Assembly: GCF_009848685.1 (NCBI RefSeq)
Contig: NZ_WXTX01000006.1
Coordinates: 62,001 to 126,000 of the forward strand
Length of the DNA: 64,000 nucleotides
Source of the DNA: Andreprevotia sp. IGB-42
GTDB lineage: Bacteria; Pseudomonadota; Gammaproteobacteria; Burkholderiales; Chitinibacteraceae
Direction of reading: 5' to 3'
Made by a program: the position numbers and the translations under genes. Numbering within the stretch: position 1 is the first letter of the stretch; each line of letters begins with the position of its first letter. This document shows, in pieces, positions 40,467 to 49,145 of the stretch. The notes beneath the pieces are model-generated. The model had not been told where the DNA came from. It saw only the letters and a program-made list of their open reading frames with translations, and made no database searches.

Positions 40467-41689
40467 TGCAGGTATGGCGTGATTCAGCCAGGCGCTTGCG
40501 GACCCATTTCTTTCAGCGCAATACCTTCCAGCCGGGGCACCGGGTGCGCCTGCTTTACAACGGTACCGATTACTTTCCGCTGTTGCTGGAAGAGATCGCG
40601 GCCGCCCGGCACGAAATCTATCTGGAAAGCTATCTGTTCGAGGCTGACGATATCGGCCGGCGCGTGGTGGCAGCACTGGCAGCGGCCGCCCGGCGTGGTG
40701 TGCGGGTCAGGCTGCATCTGGATGGATTTGGCGCGCGCTATTTTCCCTCCCACTGGCAACAGGAACTGGCCGACGCTGGTGCCGGCCTGCTGTTCTTCCG
40801 CCCCGAGATCAAGCGGCTGTCACTGAACCGCGCGCGCCTGCGTCGCCTGCACCGCAAGCTGGCAGTGTTCGACGGGCGCGTGGGCTTTGTCGGGGGCATC
40901 AATATCCTGACCGATATCGAACCCGGACACCTCAATCTGGCGCCGCGCTACGACTATGCGGTGCGTGTGGAAGGCCCCGCTGTGGCACGCATACGCAACG
41001 CGGTGCAACGCATGTGGCGGCAAACCGCATTGGTGCAGCTGGAACAGGACTGGGTGGAGAAGTCCGAACCGCTGGTGGTACCGGGGCGGTTCTACGGGCC
41101 GACTTCAGCCCATTTCGTGATCCGCGATAACCTCAATCACCGGCATGACATCGAAAAGGAATACCGCCGCGCCATCCGCTACGCGAAGCGCGAAATCATC
41201 ATTGCCAACGCCTATTTCCTGCCAGGCTACCGCTTCCGGCAGGAGCTGCGGGCGGCAGCAGAGCGGGGTGTGAACGTGGTTCTGCTGCTGCAGGGGCAGG
41301 TGGATCACTTCCTGCTGCACTGGGCCACGCGCGCGTATTACCGGCGTTTCATCACTGCCGGTATCCAGATCTACGAATACAGCGCCGGTTTCATGCATGC
41401 CAAGGTGGCGGTTATCGACGGCGAATGGGCGACGGTGGGCTCGAGCAACCTGGATCCGTTCAGCCTGCTGCTGGCGCGCGAGGCCAACCTGTTCGTGCGG
41501 GACGGAGAACTGGCCGATGAGTTGCGCGCTGATCTGCGCCGCAAGATGGACAAATATTCGCGCCGCATCGAGGCAGAGCGGGTATCACGCGCCGGCTGGG
41601 CATTGCGGGCGCTGGTATGGGGCTGCTTTGCGCTGGTGCGCTTCATGATGAGCGTAACCGGTTATGGTGGCCGGCGCTACCTGGAGTAG
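40466..41689 (+). CDS. clsB: Cardiolipin synthase B (phospholipase D superfamily)
   Basis: 407 residues. Two HKD motifs, HRKLAVFDGRVGFVGG and HAKVAVIDGEWATVGSSNLD, define the phospholipase D active site. Unlike ClsA there are no N-terminal membrane helices. The start ATG overlaps the stop of the EEP gene (TGATG). It makes cardiolipin from phosphatidylglycerol, or in E. coli ClsB also phosphatidylglycerol from phosphatidylethanolamine (family knowledge). Confidence 0.9.
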   Translation: MQVWRDSARRLRTHFFQRNTFQPGHRVRLLYNGTDYFPLLLEEIAAARHEIYLESYLFEADDIGRRVVAALAAAARRGVRVRLHLDGFGARYFPSHWQQELADAGAGLLFFRPEIKRLSLNRARLRRLHRKLAVFDGRVGFVGGINILTDIEPGHLNLAPRYDYAVRVEGPAVARIRNAVQRMWRQTALVQLEQDWVEKSEPLVVPGRFYGPTSAHFVIRDNLNHRHDIEKEYRRAIRYAKREIIIANAYFLPGYRFRQELRAAAERGVNVVLLLQGQVDHFLLHWATRAYYRRFITAGIQIYEYSAGFMHAKVAVIDGEWATVGSSNLDPFSLLLAREANLFVRDGELADELRADLRRKMDKYSRRIEAERVSRAGWALRALVWGCFALVRFMMSVTGYGGRRYLE

Positions 41690-41704
41690 CACCGGCCCGT
41701 TGTG

Positions 41705-43318
41705 TCAAGGCTTTGCAGGTGGCGTGAACCACTTGTCCTTCGGTACCAGCACGGCCTCCTTGGGCTGATCTTCGAAATGCGGCGACATGATCTGGACGCC
41801 GGCATCGTTGAATTCATCCTGGATATGGGCATGCAGCTCGGACAGGACCGGTGCGCGTTCCAGTGGATTGGGGATCTGCGCGAACAGCTCGTATTCCACA
41901 TAGAAATCCGACAATGCGCGCTGCAGCACGTAGGGCTGCGGCTCCTTCACGAGGCCATCGGTCTTCAGCGCGGCATTCACCAGCATCGCGTGCACCTGGC
42001 GCCATGGCGTGTCGTAGCCGATGGTCACCGTCGTGGAGAGCATCGCCCCGCCAGGGCCCGCCTGGCGCGTGTAGTTGCGGATGGTGTTGCCGACCACCAC
42101 CGCATTCGGCAGGGTGATCTCCTCCTTGCGCAGGTTGGTCAGCTTGATCGACAGCGTGTTGAGCTCGGTCACCACGCCAACGGTATCGCCCACGCGCACC
42201 AGGTCTCCCTTGCGCAGCGCCCGCGAGTAGATCAGCACCATGCCGCTCATCAACTGGTTGACGATGCCGGCAGAGCCCAGCGTCAGCATCATGCCGAACA
42301 GTACCGACAAGCCCTTGAACACATCGCTTTGCGAGCCCGGGATGTACGGGTAGGCAAAGGTCAGCCCCAGTGCCCAGATCAGCACCGATACCATGCGGCG
42401 GGTGGCACCTGCGGTATCCGGATGCAGGCCGGGTATGGAGACCCGGTCCTGCTGCACGGCTTCGAACAGGTTGGTAACGAGATCCTGCACCGCGCGGGTG
42501 ATCAGCACGATCACCACCACGGTCACGAGGCCGGGAATGGCATCCAGAAAGCCCTGGCCGATGCGGCCCAACAAGGTCAGCAGGAAATCGCCCAACCGCT
42601 CGCCCAGGGGTTGCGTGACCGGAAAGCGTTCCAGTACGTAGACGAACCACAGGTAAAGCAAGGCCAGGAACGCGAACACGGCGCTCAGTTCGACAATGCG
42701 GCGCGCCAGCTGGAATGCAGAGCCTGTCCAGTCGAACCCCTTATTGGTACGGGTGAGCAGGTGTTGTTCTATCGTGCGTTGCACCAGGCTCAGCATCCTG
42801 CTGCGTAGCCGGTTCAGCCCCCAGCCCAGTGCCAGCAACAGCGCGGTGGCAACGACCGCATACAGCACCCCGCGTATCAGGTTGGGCCAGTGGATCTGCC
42901 GCTTATGTGCGTCCAGCACGCTGCGCAGCCGGGATTCGGTGTCTTTCACCAGCTGTTCGAACTTGCGCGGGTCGGCCGGGTCGAGGTCGGTGGGCAGCAG
43001 CGAGAACAGCAACCTGTCGCCCAGCCGGAACACGGTCACGTGCTCGTTGCCGAAAATCACCTGCATGTGATCAATAGGCTGATCAAGCTCGCGTTCGGGC
43101 AAGCGCTCCAGCACGTCTGCCGCGCGCTGCACGCGGATACGCGGGCTGGCACCGGCCAGGTCACTGCGGAAAGTGACGATGGGGCGGTTCAGATAGGTCA
43201 GTTCGGCCGGGGCCGCCACGGGCGCGCTGGCCGTTGCTTCTGCTGCATGCGCAGCCACCCCCAGCACCAGTGCGATGAAAAAGCCGAATACGGCAAGAAC
43301 GGCCCGGTATGCCTGCAT
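41705..43318 (-). CDS. MscS-family mechanosensitive channel with periplasmic N-terminal domain
   Basis: 537 residues from the ATG before MQAYRAVLAVFGF, whose signal-like segment ends at AHA-AE. An N-terminal periplasmic domain (about 30-150) with FGNEHVTVFRLGDR is followed by several membrane helices and the MscS pore/beta region (GSAGIVNQLMSGMVLIYSRALRKGDLVRVGDTVGVV, NAVVVGNTIRNY). Opens under membrane tension during osmotic downshift. It converges on clsB with only 15 bases between the stops. Confidence 0.88.
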   Translation of the reverse strand: MQAYRAVLAVFGFFIALVLGVAAHAAEATASAPVAAPAELTYLNRPIVTFRSDLAGASPRIRVQRAADVLERLPERELDQPIDHMQVIFGNEHVTVFRLGDRLLFSLLPTDLDPADPRKFEQLVKDTESRLRSVLDAHKRQIHWPNLIRGVLYAVVATALLLALGWGLNRLRSRMLSLVQRTIEQHLLTRTNKGFDWTGSAFQLARRIVELSAVFAFLALLYLWFVYVLERFPVTQPLGERLGDFLLTLLGRIGQGFLDAIPGLVTVVVIVLITRAVQDLVTNLFEAVQQDRVSIPGLHPDTAGATRRMVSVLIWALGLTFAYPYIPGSQSDVFKGLSVLFGMMLTLGSAGIVNQLMSGMVLIYSRALRKGDLVRVGDTVGVVTELNTLSIKLTNLRKEEITLPNAVVVGNTIRNYTRQAGPGGAMLSTTVTIGYDTPWRQVHAMLVNAALKTDGLVKEPQPYVLQRALSDFYVEYELFAQIPNPLERAPVLSELHAHIQDEFNDAGVQIMSPHFEDQPKEAVLVPKDKWFTPPAKP

Positions 43319-43437
43319 GTATGCCCCCGTGTGCATGGATCGATTGGATGCCTGGGCAGGATTCTAGCCGCAAATGGTGTTGAAGCCGCAGCCCAGTGTC
43401 ATTCAAGCACATCCGCAGCACGGATGATGATAAGGGA

Positions 43438-43944
43438 TTACCTGGCTGGCAATTGCAGCGGTTCGCCCGAGCCGGTTTTCCACAGGCCGCGCAGGCGCCA
43501 CTGGTTGGTCTCGTCGCCCAGTTCGATGTCCCAGCGAGGTTGCACCAGCGCCTTGGCCAACTGGCCGGAATACATCTGCGGGCCGTCCGCGTGCAGCTTG
43601 ACATGCTGATCCAGCCCGGCTTGGGTGGGGTGCAGTACATCGAGCTGCAGCGTTGGCGTCGCCGCCAGCGGCCGGGCGAGCACGACGCGCACGGTGCGGC
43701 CATCCGCGCCCAGCATGAACTGTGCGGAGATACCCAGTTTCACTGCAGCCTGATCACGGCCCAGATCCTGGTTGATGGCCTGGCCTTGCTTGTAATAGTC
43801 GTCATCGACCACGCCATCATCGCTGCGCACGGCCAGTACGAAGGTGTAGATGCTGGCGACCACGGCAATGGCGGGCAAGGTGAACAAGAACCAGGGCCAG
43901 AATGATTTGTACCAGGGCTTGGGCGGGTTGGATGTCATCTGCAT
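43438..43944 (-). CDS. ccoH: CcoH/FixH cbb3 oxidase assembly protein
   Basis: 168 residues: one N-terminal membrane helix (WFLFTLPAIAVVASIYTFVL) and a periplasmic FixH domain starting DDGVVDDDYYKQGQAINQDL, the typical FixH signature. Needed for stable assembly of the cbb3 oxidase. A start two codons in (43938) is possible. It ends the ccoG-ccoH pair. Confidence 0.92.
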   Translation of the reverse strand: MQMTSNPPKPWYKSFWPWFLFTLPAIAVVASIYTFVLAVRSDDGVVDDDYYKQGQAINQDLGRDQAAVKLGISAQFMLGADGRTVRVVLARPLAATPTLQLDVLHPTQAGLDQHVKLHADGPQMYSGQLAKALVQPRWDIELGDETNQWRLRGLWKTGSGEPLQLPAR

Positions 43945-44018
43945 GTGAAAACTCGTTCAGTGTGCGCCCACCGGGAGTGGGCGCCTGGGTTTACTTCGGG
44001 GGCTTCGGCCTGCGGCGA

Positions 44019-45461
44019 TCAACGACCAATGAAGCTCGATTTCTCGCTGGTCTGCACGCTGGCATCGTCTTCGGCCTGGATAAGGAAGCGGATTTCATGA
44101 CTGCCGAGCCCCACATTGGCTGGGTCCGCCTGCAGGCGGATACCCACGTCGGCAATGCCCGTGGATGGCACGCTGACACGGTTACCGCCATCGACTATCC
44201 ATTTCATCCCGGGCAGGCCGTCCGCGCTGATCCGGTAGACATGCGCCTTTTCATCGGCATTTTCGATCTGCAGCCGGTAGCTGTTTTCCAGCCAGCCTTC
44301 GTCGGTTTCGCGCACCAGCGATACGCGGTCGCGTGCCACGTTGACTTTCACCGGCTGTCGCAACATCAGCGCTGCCGTAGTGGCACCAAGCGCCACCAGC
44401 AGCACCACGCCATACATCAGCACGCGCGGGCGGGCGATGCGCTTGACCAGGTCCTGCTCCACATACTGGTGCTTGAGCGCATTTTCCGACGTATAGCGGA
44501 TCAGGCCACGCGGATAGCTCATCTTGTCCATCACCGAATCACAGGCGTCGATACACGCGGCGCAGCCGATGCACTCGTACTGCAGGCCATCGCGGATATC
44601 GATACCGACCGGGCAGACCTGCACGCACATGGTGCAATCGATGCAGTCGCCCAGCCCTTCCGCCTTGTAGTCGCTGCCTTTCTGCCGACGGCCACGCGTT
44701 TCACCGCGCTCGGCGTCGTAGCTGATGATCAGCGTGTCGTTGTCGAACATTGCACTCTGGAAGCGCGCGTACGGACACATGTACTTGCATACCTGTTCGC
44801 GCAGCCAGCCGGCATTGCCATAGGTGGCAAAGCCGTAGAACAGCACCCAGAAGCCCTCCCAGGGGCCGATGGTCCAGGTCAGCGTATCGGTCCACAGTGT
44901 GCGGATCGGTACGAAGTAGCCAACGAAGGTGAAGCCTGTCCACAGCGCGAAGGTGATCCACAGTGCATGCTTGGTGACCTTGAGGCGGATCTTGCGCGCA
45001 TCGGTGGGGCCGTTGTCGAGCTTGAGCCGGGCAGGGCGGTCACCCTCCACCCATTTTTCCATCCACAGGAAAATCTCGGTATACACCGTTTGCGGACAGG
45101 AATAGCCACACCATAGCCGTCCGCCGATCGCCGTCCACACGAACAGGCCGAGCGCGCACATCAGCAACAGCGCGGTCAGGTAGATGAAGTCCTGCGGCAG
45201 GAAGACGAGACCCAGGATGTAAAACTTCTGCTGGCTCAGATCGAACAGCAGTGCCTGCCGGCCATTGATCTGCAGCCAGGGCATGCCGTAGAAAAACAGC
45301 TGGGTGGCAAAAACGAAGAAGATGCGCCAGTTGTTCCAGTAACCGGTGATCCAGCGTGGATAGACTTTCTTGTGCTTGGCGTAGAGGGAGATCTCCTCGT
45401 ATTCATCCGGCCCGTCTGCAGGGATCACCTTGACGGGGATGTCGGCCAGTTTTTTGCTCAT
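44019..45461 (-). CDS. ccoG: Cytochrome c oxidase accessory protein CcoG (RdxA/FixG)
   Basis: 480-residue membrane iron-sulfur protein that reduces copper for insertion into cbb3 oxidase. About five membrane helices, conserved Cys pairs LWCGYSCPQ and CKYMCPY, and two ferredoxin 4Fe-4S motifs, CIDCTMCVQVCPVG and CIGCAACIDAC. The C-terminal FixG periplasmic Ig-like domain (VSLVRETDEGWLENSY..) is present. The start at MSKKLADIPV is preferred over the longer frame. A terminator separates it from ccoP. Confidence 0.95.
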   Translation of the reverse strand: MSKKLADIPVKVIPADGPDEYEEISLYAKHKKVYPRWITGYWNNWRIFFVFATQLFFYGMPWLQINGRQALLFDLSQQKFYILGLVFLPQDFIYLTALLLMCALGLFVWTAIGGRLWCGYSCPQTVYTEIFLWMEKWVEGDRPARLKLDNGPTDARKIRLKVTKHALWITFALWTGFTFVGYFVPIRTLWTDTLTWTIGPWEGFWVLFYGFATYGNAGWLREQVCKYMCPYARFQSAMFDNDTLIISYDAERGETRGRRQKGSDYKAEGLGDCIDCTMCVQVCPVGIDIRDGLQYECIGCAACIDACDSVMDKMSYPRGLIRYTSENALKHQYVEQDLVKRIARPRVLMYGVVLLVALGATTAALMLRQPVKVNVARDRVSLVRETDEGWLENSYRLQIENADEKAHVYRISADGLPGMKWIVDGGNRVSVPSTGIADVGIRLQADPANVGLGSHEIRFLIQAEDDASVQTSEKSSFIGR

Positions 45462-45537
45462 GGCAGCGCTCGCTTCAGAACTGATTGATGGCAATGATCC
45501 GGTGGCTGCGAATCACTCTCATCAAGCAGCTTGATCA

Positions 45538-45568
45538 GGAAAAACGGGCGGGATATTGCATCCCGCCC
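45538..45568 (-). terminator. Intrinsic terminator downstream of ccoP
   Basis: On the minus strand the stem GGGCGGGAT / ATCCCGCCC with a five-base loop is followed by G and five T. It lies between ccoP and ccoG and would reduce read-through from the structural genes into ccoG-ccoH. Confidence 0.8.
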
Positions 45569-45592
45569 GCCTTTTACCAGACAGCAAGAACC

Positions 45593-46504
45593 TTACTTGG
45601 TTTCACTGTGCGACAGGCTGTATACATAGCCGGCCAGTACATGAACCTTGCCGTCGCCGAGGAATTCCTTCCACGCCGGCATCACGTTGTTGCGACCGTT
45701 GGTGACGGTTTCGATGATGGTGGCTTCCGAGCCGCCATACAGCCAGATCTTGTCGGTCAGGTTCGGTGCGCCCACATCCTGGTTGCCGGTACCGGCCGGG
45801 GTGTGACAGGCCGCGCAAACCTGCTTGAAGGTGGCCTCGCCACGCGCTGCACGCAGCTCGTTGTGCGGGCGGCCCGACAGCTTGATCACGAAGTTGGCAA
45901 CGTCCTTGATCTTCTCTTCACCGAATGCCGCGCCGAAAGCAGGCATTGCGCCGTGACGACCAGCGGCGATGGTCTTCTCGATCTTGGCGGGTTCGCCACC
46001 GTACAGCCAGTCCGCATCGGTCAGGTTGGGGAAGCCCTTGGCACCACGTGCGTCCACGCCATGGCACTGGATGCAATACGTGCCGAACAGGCGCTTGCCC
46101 ATATCGCGTGCTTCGGCGCTTTTGGCCACTTCCGGTATCGGCAGATTGATGAACTTGTTGTAGAGCGGGCCGTACTTGTCGTCCGCCTTGGCCACTTCCT
46201 TCTGGTATTGGCCGGTCGACGTCCAGTTCCAGACGTTGCCGAATACCACGAGGCCTGGGTAGAAAATCAGGTAGCCCACGGCAAAGACAATGGTGAGGAT
46301 GAACAGGCCTACCCACCACGCCGGCAGCGGGTTGTTGAATTCCTGCAGGTCTTCATCCCACTTGTGGTGCAGGACTTCGGCTGTCTCGCCTTTCTTGAGC
46401 TTGAGCACTGTCTGGCTTTTCAGCAGATAGGCCAGCCAGATCAACGAGGCGATCACAATGACCGCGATGTAAACGCCCCAGAAACCGCTGTAAAAATCTG
46501 TCAT
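45593..46504 (-). CDS. ccoP: Cytochrome cbb3 oxidase subunit III, dihaem cytochrome c
   Basis: 303 residues. N-terminal membrane helix in FYSGFWGVYIAVIVIASLIW plus a second (WVGLFILTIVFAVGYLIF), then two cytochrome c domains with haem sites Cys144-x2-Cys147-His148 (CIQCH) and Cys230-x2-Cys233-His234 (CAACH). It passes electrons to ccoO/ccoN. Start overlaps ccoQ by four bases. Confidence 0.96.
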   Translation of the reverse strand: MTDFYSGFWGVYIAVIVIASLIWLAYLLKSQTVLKLKKGETAEVLHHKWDEDLQEFNNPLPAWWVGLFILTIVFAVGYLIFYPGLVVFGNVWNWTSTGQYQKEVAKADDKYGPLYNKFINLPIPEVAKSAEARDMGKRLFGTYCIQCHGVDARGAKGFPNLTDADWLYGGEPAKIEKTIAAGRHGAMPAFGAAFGEEKIKDVANFVIKLSGRPHNELRAARGEATFKQVCAACHTPAGTGNQDVGAPNLTDKIWLYGGSEATIIETVTNGRNNVMPAWKEFLGDGKVHVLAGYVYSLSHSETK

Positions 46505-46704
46505 CTCTTGTTCTCCGCATGGATGTTCAGGGTTTCTTCCCGCCGCGACCCGACCTTGGGGGTGTCCTCGTCAAGGATGAGCGCGTTGGCAGCCTCCTCG
46601 AACCCTGCGCGGCTGCGCTTGCTGTATGCCCACACGCAGATGGTGAGGAAGCACACAAAACCGGCCACGGTAGCCGCAATGCGGGCGATGTCCTGAATCT
46701 CCAT
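46501..46704 (-). CDS. ccoQ: Cytochrome cbb3 oxidase subunit CcoQ
   Basis: 67-residue single-helix membrane subunit (IARIAATVAGFVCFLTICVWAY starts at about residue 7) that stabilises the interaction of ccoP with the core. Identified by size, topology and its place between ccoO and ccoP; the polar C-tail is variable in the family. Confidence 0.9.
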   Translation of the reverse strand: MEIQDIARIAATVAGFVCFLTICVWAYSKRSRAGFEEAANALILDEDTPKVGSRREETLNIHAENKR

Positions 46705-46708
46705 GTGT

Positions 46709-47323
46709 TTACCTCTTGTTCTTCAATGCAAGGCCCAGGCCTTGCAGGTAGGCGATCAGCGCATCCATTTCGGTTTTGCCTTCGGTGTCCTTCACGGCAG
46801 CAGCAATGTCGGCATCGGTATACGGCACGCCAACTTTGCGCAGCGCGGCCATCTTGGCCGGCATCACAGCAGAATCCACCGGATTGGCAGCCAGCCAGCG
46901 GAACGACGGCATCACCGATTCCGGCACTACATCCTGCGGGCGGATCAGGTGGGCACGATGCCATTCATCCGAATAGCGGCCACCTACGCGTGCCAGGTCT
47001 GGCCCGGTACGCTTGGAGCCCCACAGGAAGGGGTGGTCGTAAACCGATTCGCCGGCCACCGAATAATGACCGTAGCGCTCGGTTTCCGCGCGGAACGGGC
47101 GGATCATCTGCGAGTGGCAGTTGTAACAGCCTTCACGGATGTAGATGTCACGGCCAGCCAATTGCAGCGCCGGGTAAGGCTTGACGCCGGCAATCGGCTG
47201 CGTGGTCGATTTCGAGAACATCAGCGGCAGGATTTCGACCATCATGGCCACGCTGAGCGTGAGCACGGTCAGCACGATCAGCCATGCCACGTTCTCTTCG
47301 ATGAGTTTCTGAAGCTTATCCAT
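46709..47323 (-). CDS. ccoO: Cytochrome cbb3 oxidase subunit II, monohaem cytochrome c
   Basis: 204 residues starting [14 protein letters not shown], one membrane helix and a periplasmic cytochrome c domain with Cys66-x2-Cys69-His70 (GCYNCH) and the axial Met in [10 protein letters not shown] and the family length support this start over the upstream extension. Confidence 0.95.
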   Translation of the reverse strand: MDKLQKLIEENVAWLIVLTVLTLSVAMMVEILPLMFSKSTTQPIAGVKPYPALQLAGRDIYIREGCYNCHSQMIRPFRAETERYGHYSVAGESVYDHPFLWGSKRTGPDLARVGGRYSDEWHRAHLIRPQDVVPESVMPSFRWLAANPVDSAVMPAKMAALRKVGVPYTDADIAAAVKDTEGKTEMDALIAYLQGLGLALKNKR

Positions 47324-47345
47324 TTCTGTTTTCTTCCGTTTGATC

Positions 47346-48767
47346 TCAGGCGTGGGCAGCAACAGCCGGAATGCGGGCGTCGACCGCCTTGCCTTCCGTC
47401 ACGGTGCGCAGCACGTTGTAGAGCATCAGCACCATGCCGCCGAGGAAGCACAGGCCGCCGAGGGCGCGGACGAAGTAGTACGGGTGCGTTGCTTTCACCG
47501 CATCGATGAACGCATAGGTCAGCGTGCCGTCCGGATTGACCGCACGCCACATCAGGCCTTGCGTCACGCCGGCAATCCACATCGAGGAGATGTACAGCAC
47601 GGTACCCAGCGTTGCCATCCAGAAATGCACTTCGATCAGCTTGACCGAATGCATCTGGTCACGGTTGAACAGGCGCGGGATCAGGTAGTACATCGAGCCG
47701 ATGGTGATCATCGCCACCCAGCCCAGCGCGCCGGAATGCACGTGGCCCACGGTCCAGTCGGTGTAGTGGCTGAGTGCGTTCACGGTCTTGATGGCCATCA
47801 TCGGGCCTTCGAAGGTTGACATGCCATAGAACGACAGCGCGGTGATCAGGAACTTCAGGATCGGGTCGGTACGCAGTTTGTGCCACGCGCCAGACAGCGT
47901 CATGATGCCGTTGATCATGCCGCCCCAGCTTGGCGCCAGCAGGATCACCGAGAACACCATGCCCAGTGACTGGGTCCAGTCCGGCAGCGCGGTGTAGTGC
48001 AGATGGTGCGGGCCAGCCCACATATAGGTGAAGCTTAATGCCCAGAAGTGCACCACGGACAGCCGGTACGAATAGATCGGGCGGCCCGCCTGCTTGGGCA
48101 CGAAGTAATACATCATGCCGAGGAAGCCTGCGGTCAGGAAGAAGCCTACCGCATTGTGGCCGTACCACCATTGCACCATGGCATCGACAGCGCCGGCGTA
48201 GGCGGAATAGGACTTCCACATGGTGACCGGGATGAAGGCGCTGTTGACCACGTGCAGCAGCGTCACCGCCAGGATGAAGGCGCCGTAGAACCAGTTGGCC
48301 ACGTAGATGTGCTTGACCTTGCGCTTGGCGATGGTGCCGAAGAACACGATGGCGTAGGCAACCCAGACGATGGCGAGCAGGATCTTGATCGGCCACTCCA
48401 TCTCGGCGTATTCCTTGTTGAAGGTAATACCGAGCGGGTAGGTGATCACGCAGGCGACGATGACAGCCTGATAGCCCCAGAAGGTGAAGGCGGCCAGCTT
48501 GTCGCTGATCAGCCGCACGTTACAGGTACGTTGCACCACGTAGTAGGACGTAGCGATCAGGCCGCAACCGCCAAAGGCGAAAATCACGCCGCTGGTGTGC
48601 AGCGCGCGCAGGCGGCCAAAGTGGAAATAAGGACCGAAGTTGAGGTCGGGCCAGACCAGTTGCGAGGCAATCAGCACCCCTAGCAGCATGCCGACAATGC
48701 CCCAGACGACTGTCATGAGAGCAAATTGCCGCACCACCTTGTAATTGTATGTGGCTTGGTTATCCAT
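47346..48767 (-). CDS. ccoN: Cytochrome cbb3 oxidase catalytic subunit I
   Basis: 473 residues, 12 membrane helices. The oxygen-reducing haem-copper centre subunit; the haem and CuB ligands are seen in [35 protein letters not shown] (CuB His with the active Tyr later) and [13 protein letters not shown]. Start chosen at [11 protein letters not shown], which has GGAG seven bases upstream; the open frame to 48791 adds eight residues. A perfect FNR box lies 130 bases upstream. First gene of ccoNOQP. Confidence 0.97.
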   Translation of the reverse strand: MDNQATYNYKVVRQFALMTVVWGIVGMLLGVLIASQLVWPDLNFGPYFHFGRLRALHTSGVIFAFGGCGLIATSYYVVQRTCNVRLISDKLAAFTFWGYQAVIVACVITYPLGITFNKEYAEMEWPIKILLAIVWVAYAIVFFGTIAKRKVKHIYVANWFYGAFILAVTLLHVVNSAFIPVTMWKSYSAYAGAVDAMVQWWYGHNAVGFFLTAGFLGMMYYFVPKQAGRPIYSYRLSVVHFWALSFTYMWAGPHHLHYTALPDWTQSLGMVFSVILLAPSWGGMINGIMTLSGAWHKLRTDPILKFLITALSFYGMSTFEGPMMAIKTVNALSHYTDWTVGHVHSGALGWVAMITIGSMYYLIPRLFNRDQMHSVKLIEVHFWMATLGTVLYISSMWIAGVTQGLMWRAVNPDGTLTYAFIDAVKATHPYYFVRALGGLCFLGGMVLMLYNVLRTVTEGKAVDARIPAVAAHA

Positions 48768-48896
48768 AGAAAAACTCCGATCGATCTCCAAAACGGAAAA
48801 ATGTGAACCTGTGCCGCACTTGTTGCCTGCGACGCCCCATTGCGGGGCTGGTGTCCGATGGTGCCGTCAATTTATGACGGCTTGCTAAGCATGCAT

Positions 48897-48910
48897 TTGA
48901 TAAAAATCAA
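48897..48910. promoter_or_regulatory. FNR/Anr binding site upstream of ccoN
   Basis: TTGAT-AAAA-ATCAA, a perfect palindromic match to the FNR consensus. Its centre is about 137 bases before the ccoN start codon. It sits between ccoS and ccoN, both on the minus strand, so it should activate ccoNOQP under low oxygen. Confidence 0.88.
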
Positions 48911-48935
48911 GCTATACCGATATTCGGCGCACATT

Positions 48936-49145
48936 TTACCGTTCGTCGCCGTCAGCGTCTCGGGTTTTTTGTATATCGGCCCCATCTGCCCGTTCCTTTT
49001 GCGGTGCGTCATCGTCGTGCAGGATGCGGTAAGCCGGCCCTTCGAGGTCATCGAACTGACCGCCCCGCACCGACCACCAGAATATGATGCCGATCACGAA
49101 CACAAGTACCACTGAAAGCGGAATCAGCAAATACAGACTTTCCAT
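48936..49145 (-). CDS. ccoS: Cbb3 oxidase maturation protein CcoS
   Basis: 69 residues: one N-terminal membrane helix (LYLLIPLSVVLVFVIGIIFWW), the conserved SVRGGQFDDLEGPAYRIL segment and an acidic polar tail. Needed for cofactor insertion into cbb3 oxidase. Its start codon is directly next to the ccoI stop, so the pair is co-transcribed. Confidence 0.94.
   Translation of the reverse strand: MESLYLLIPLSVVLVFVIGIIFWWSVRGGQFDDLEGPAYRILHDDDAPQKERADGADIQKTRDADGDER

Noticed and set aside
45485-45498. TTGAT-GGCA-ATGAT as a second FNR site before ccoG
   Set aside because: Only one half-site is good, and it is too close to the ccoG start codon for a normal FNR-activated promoter.
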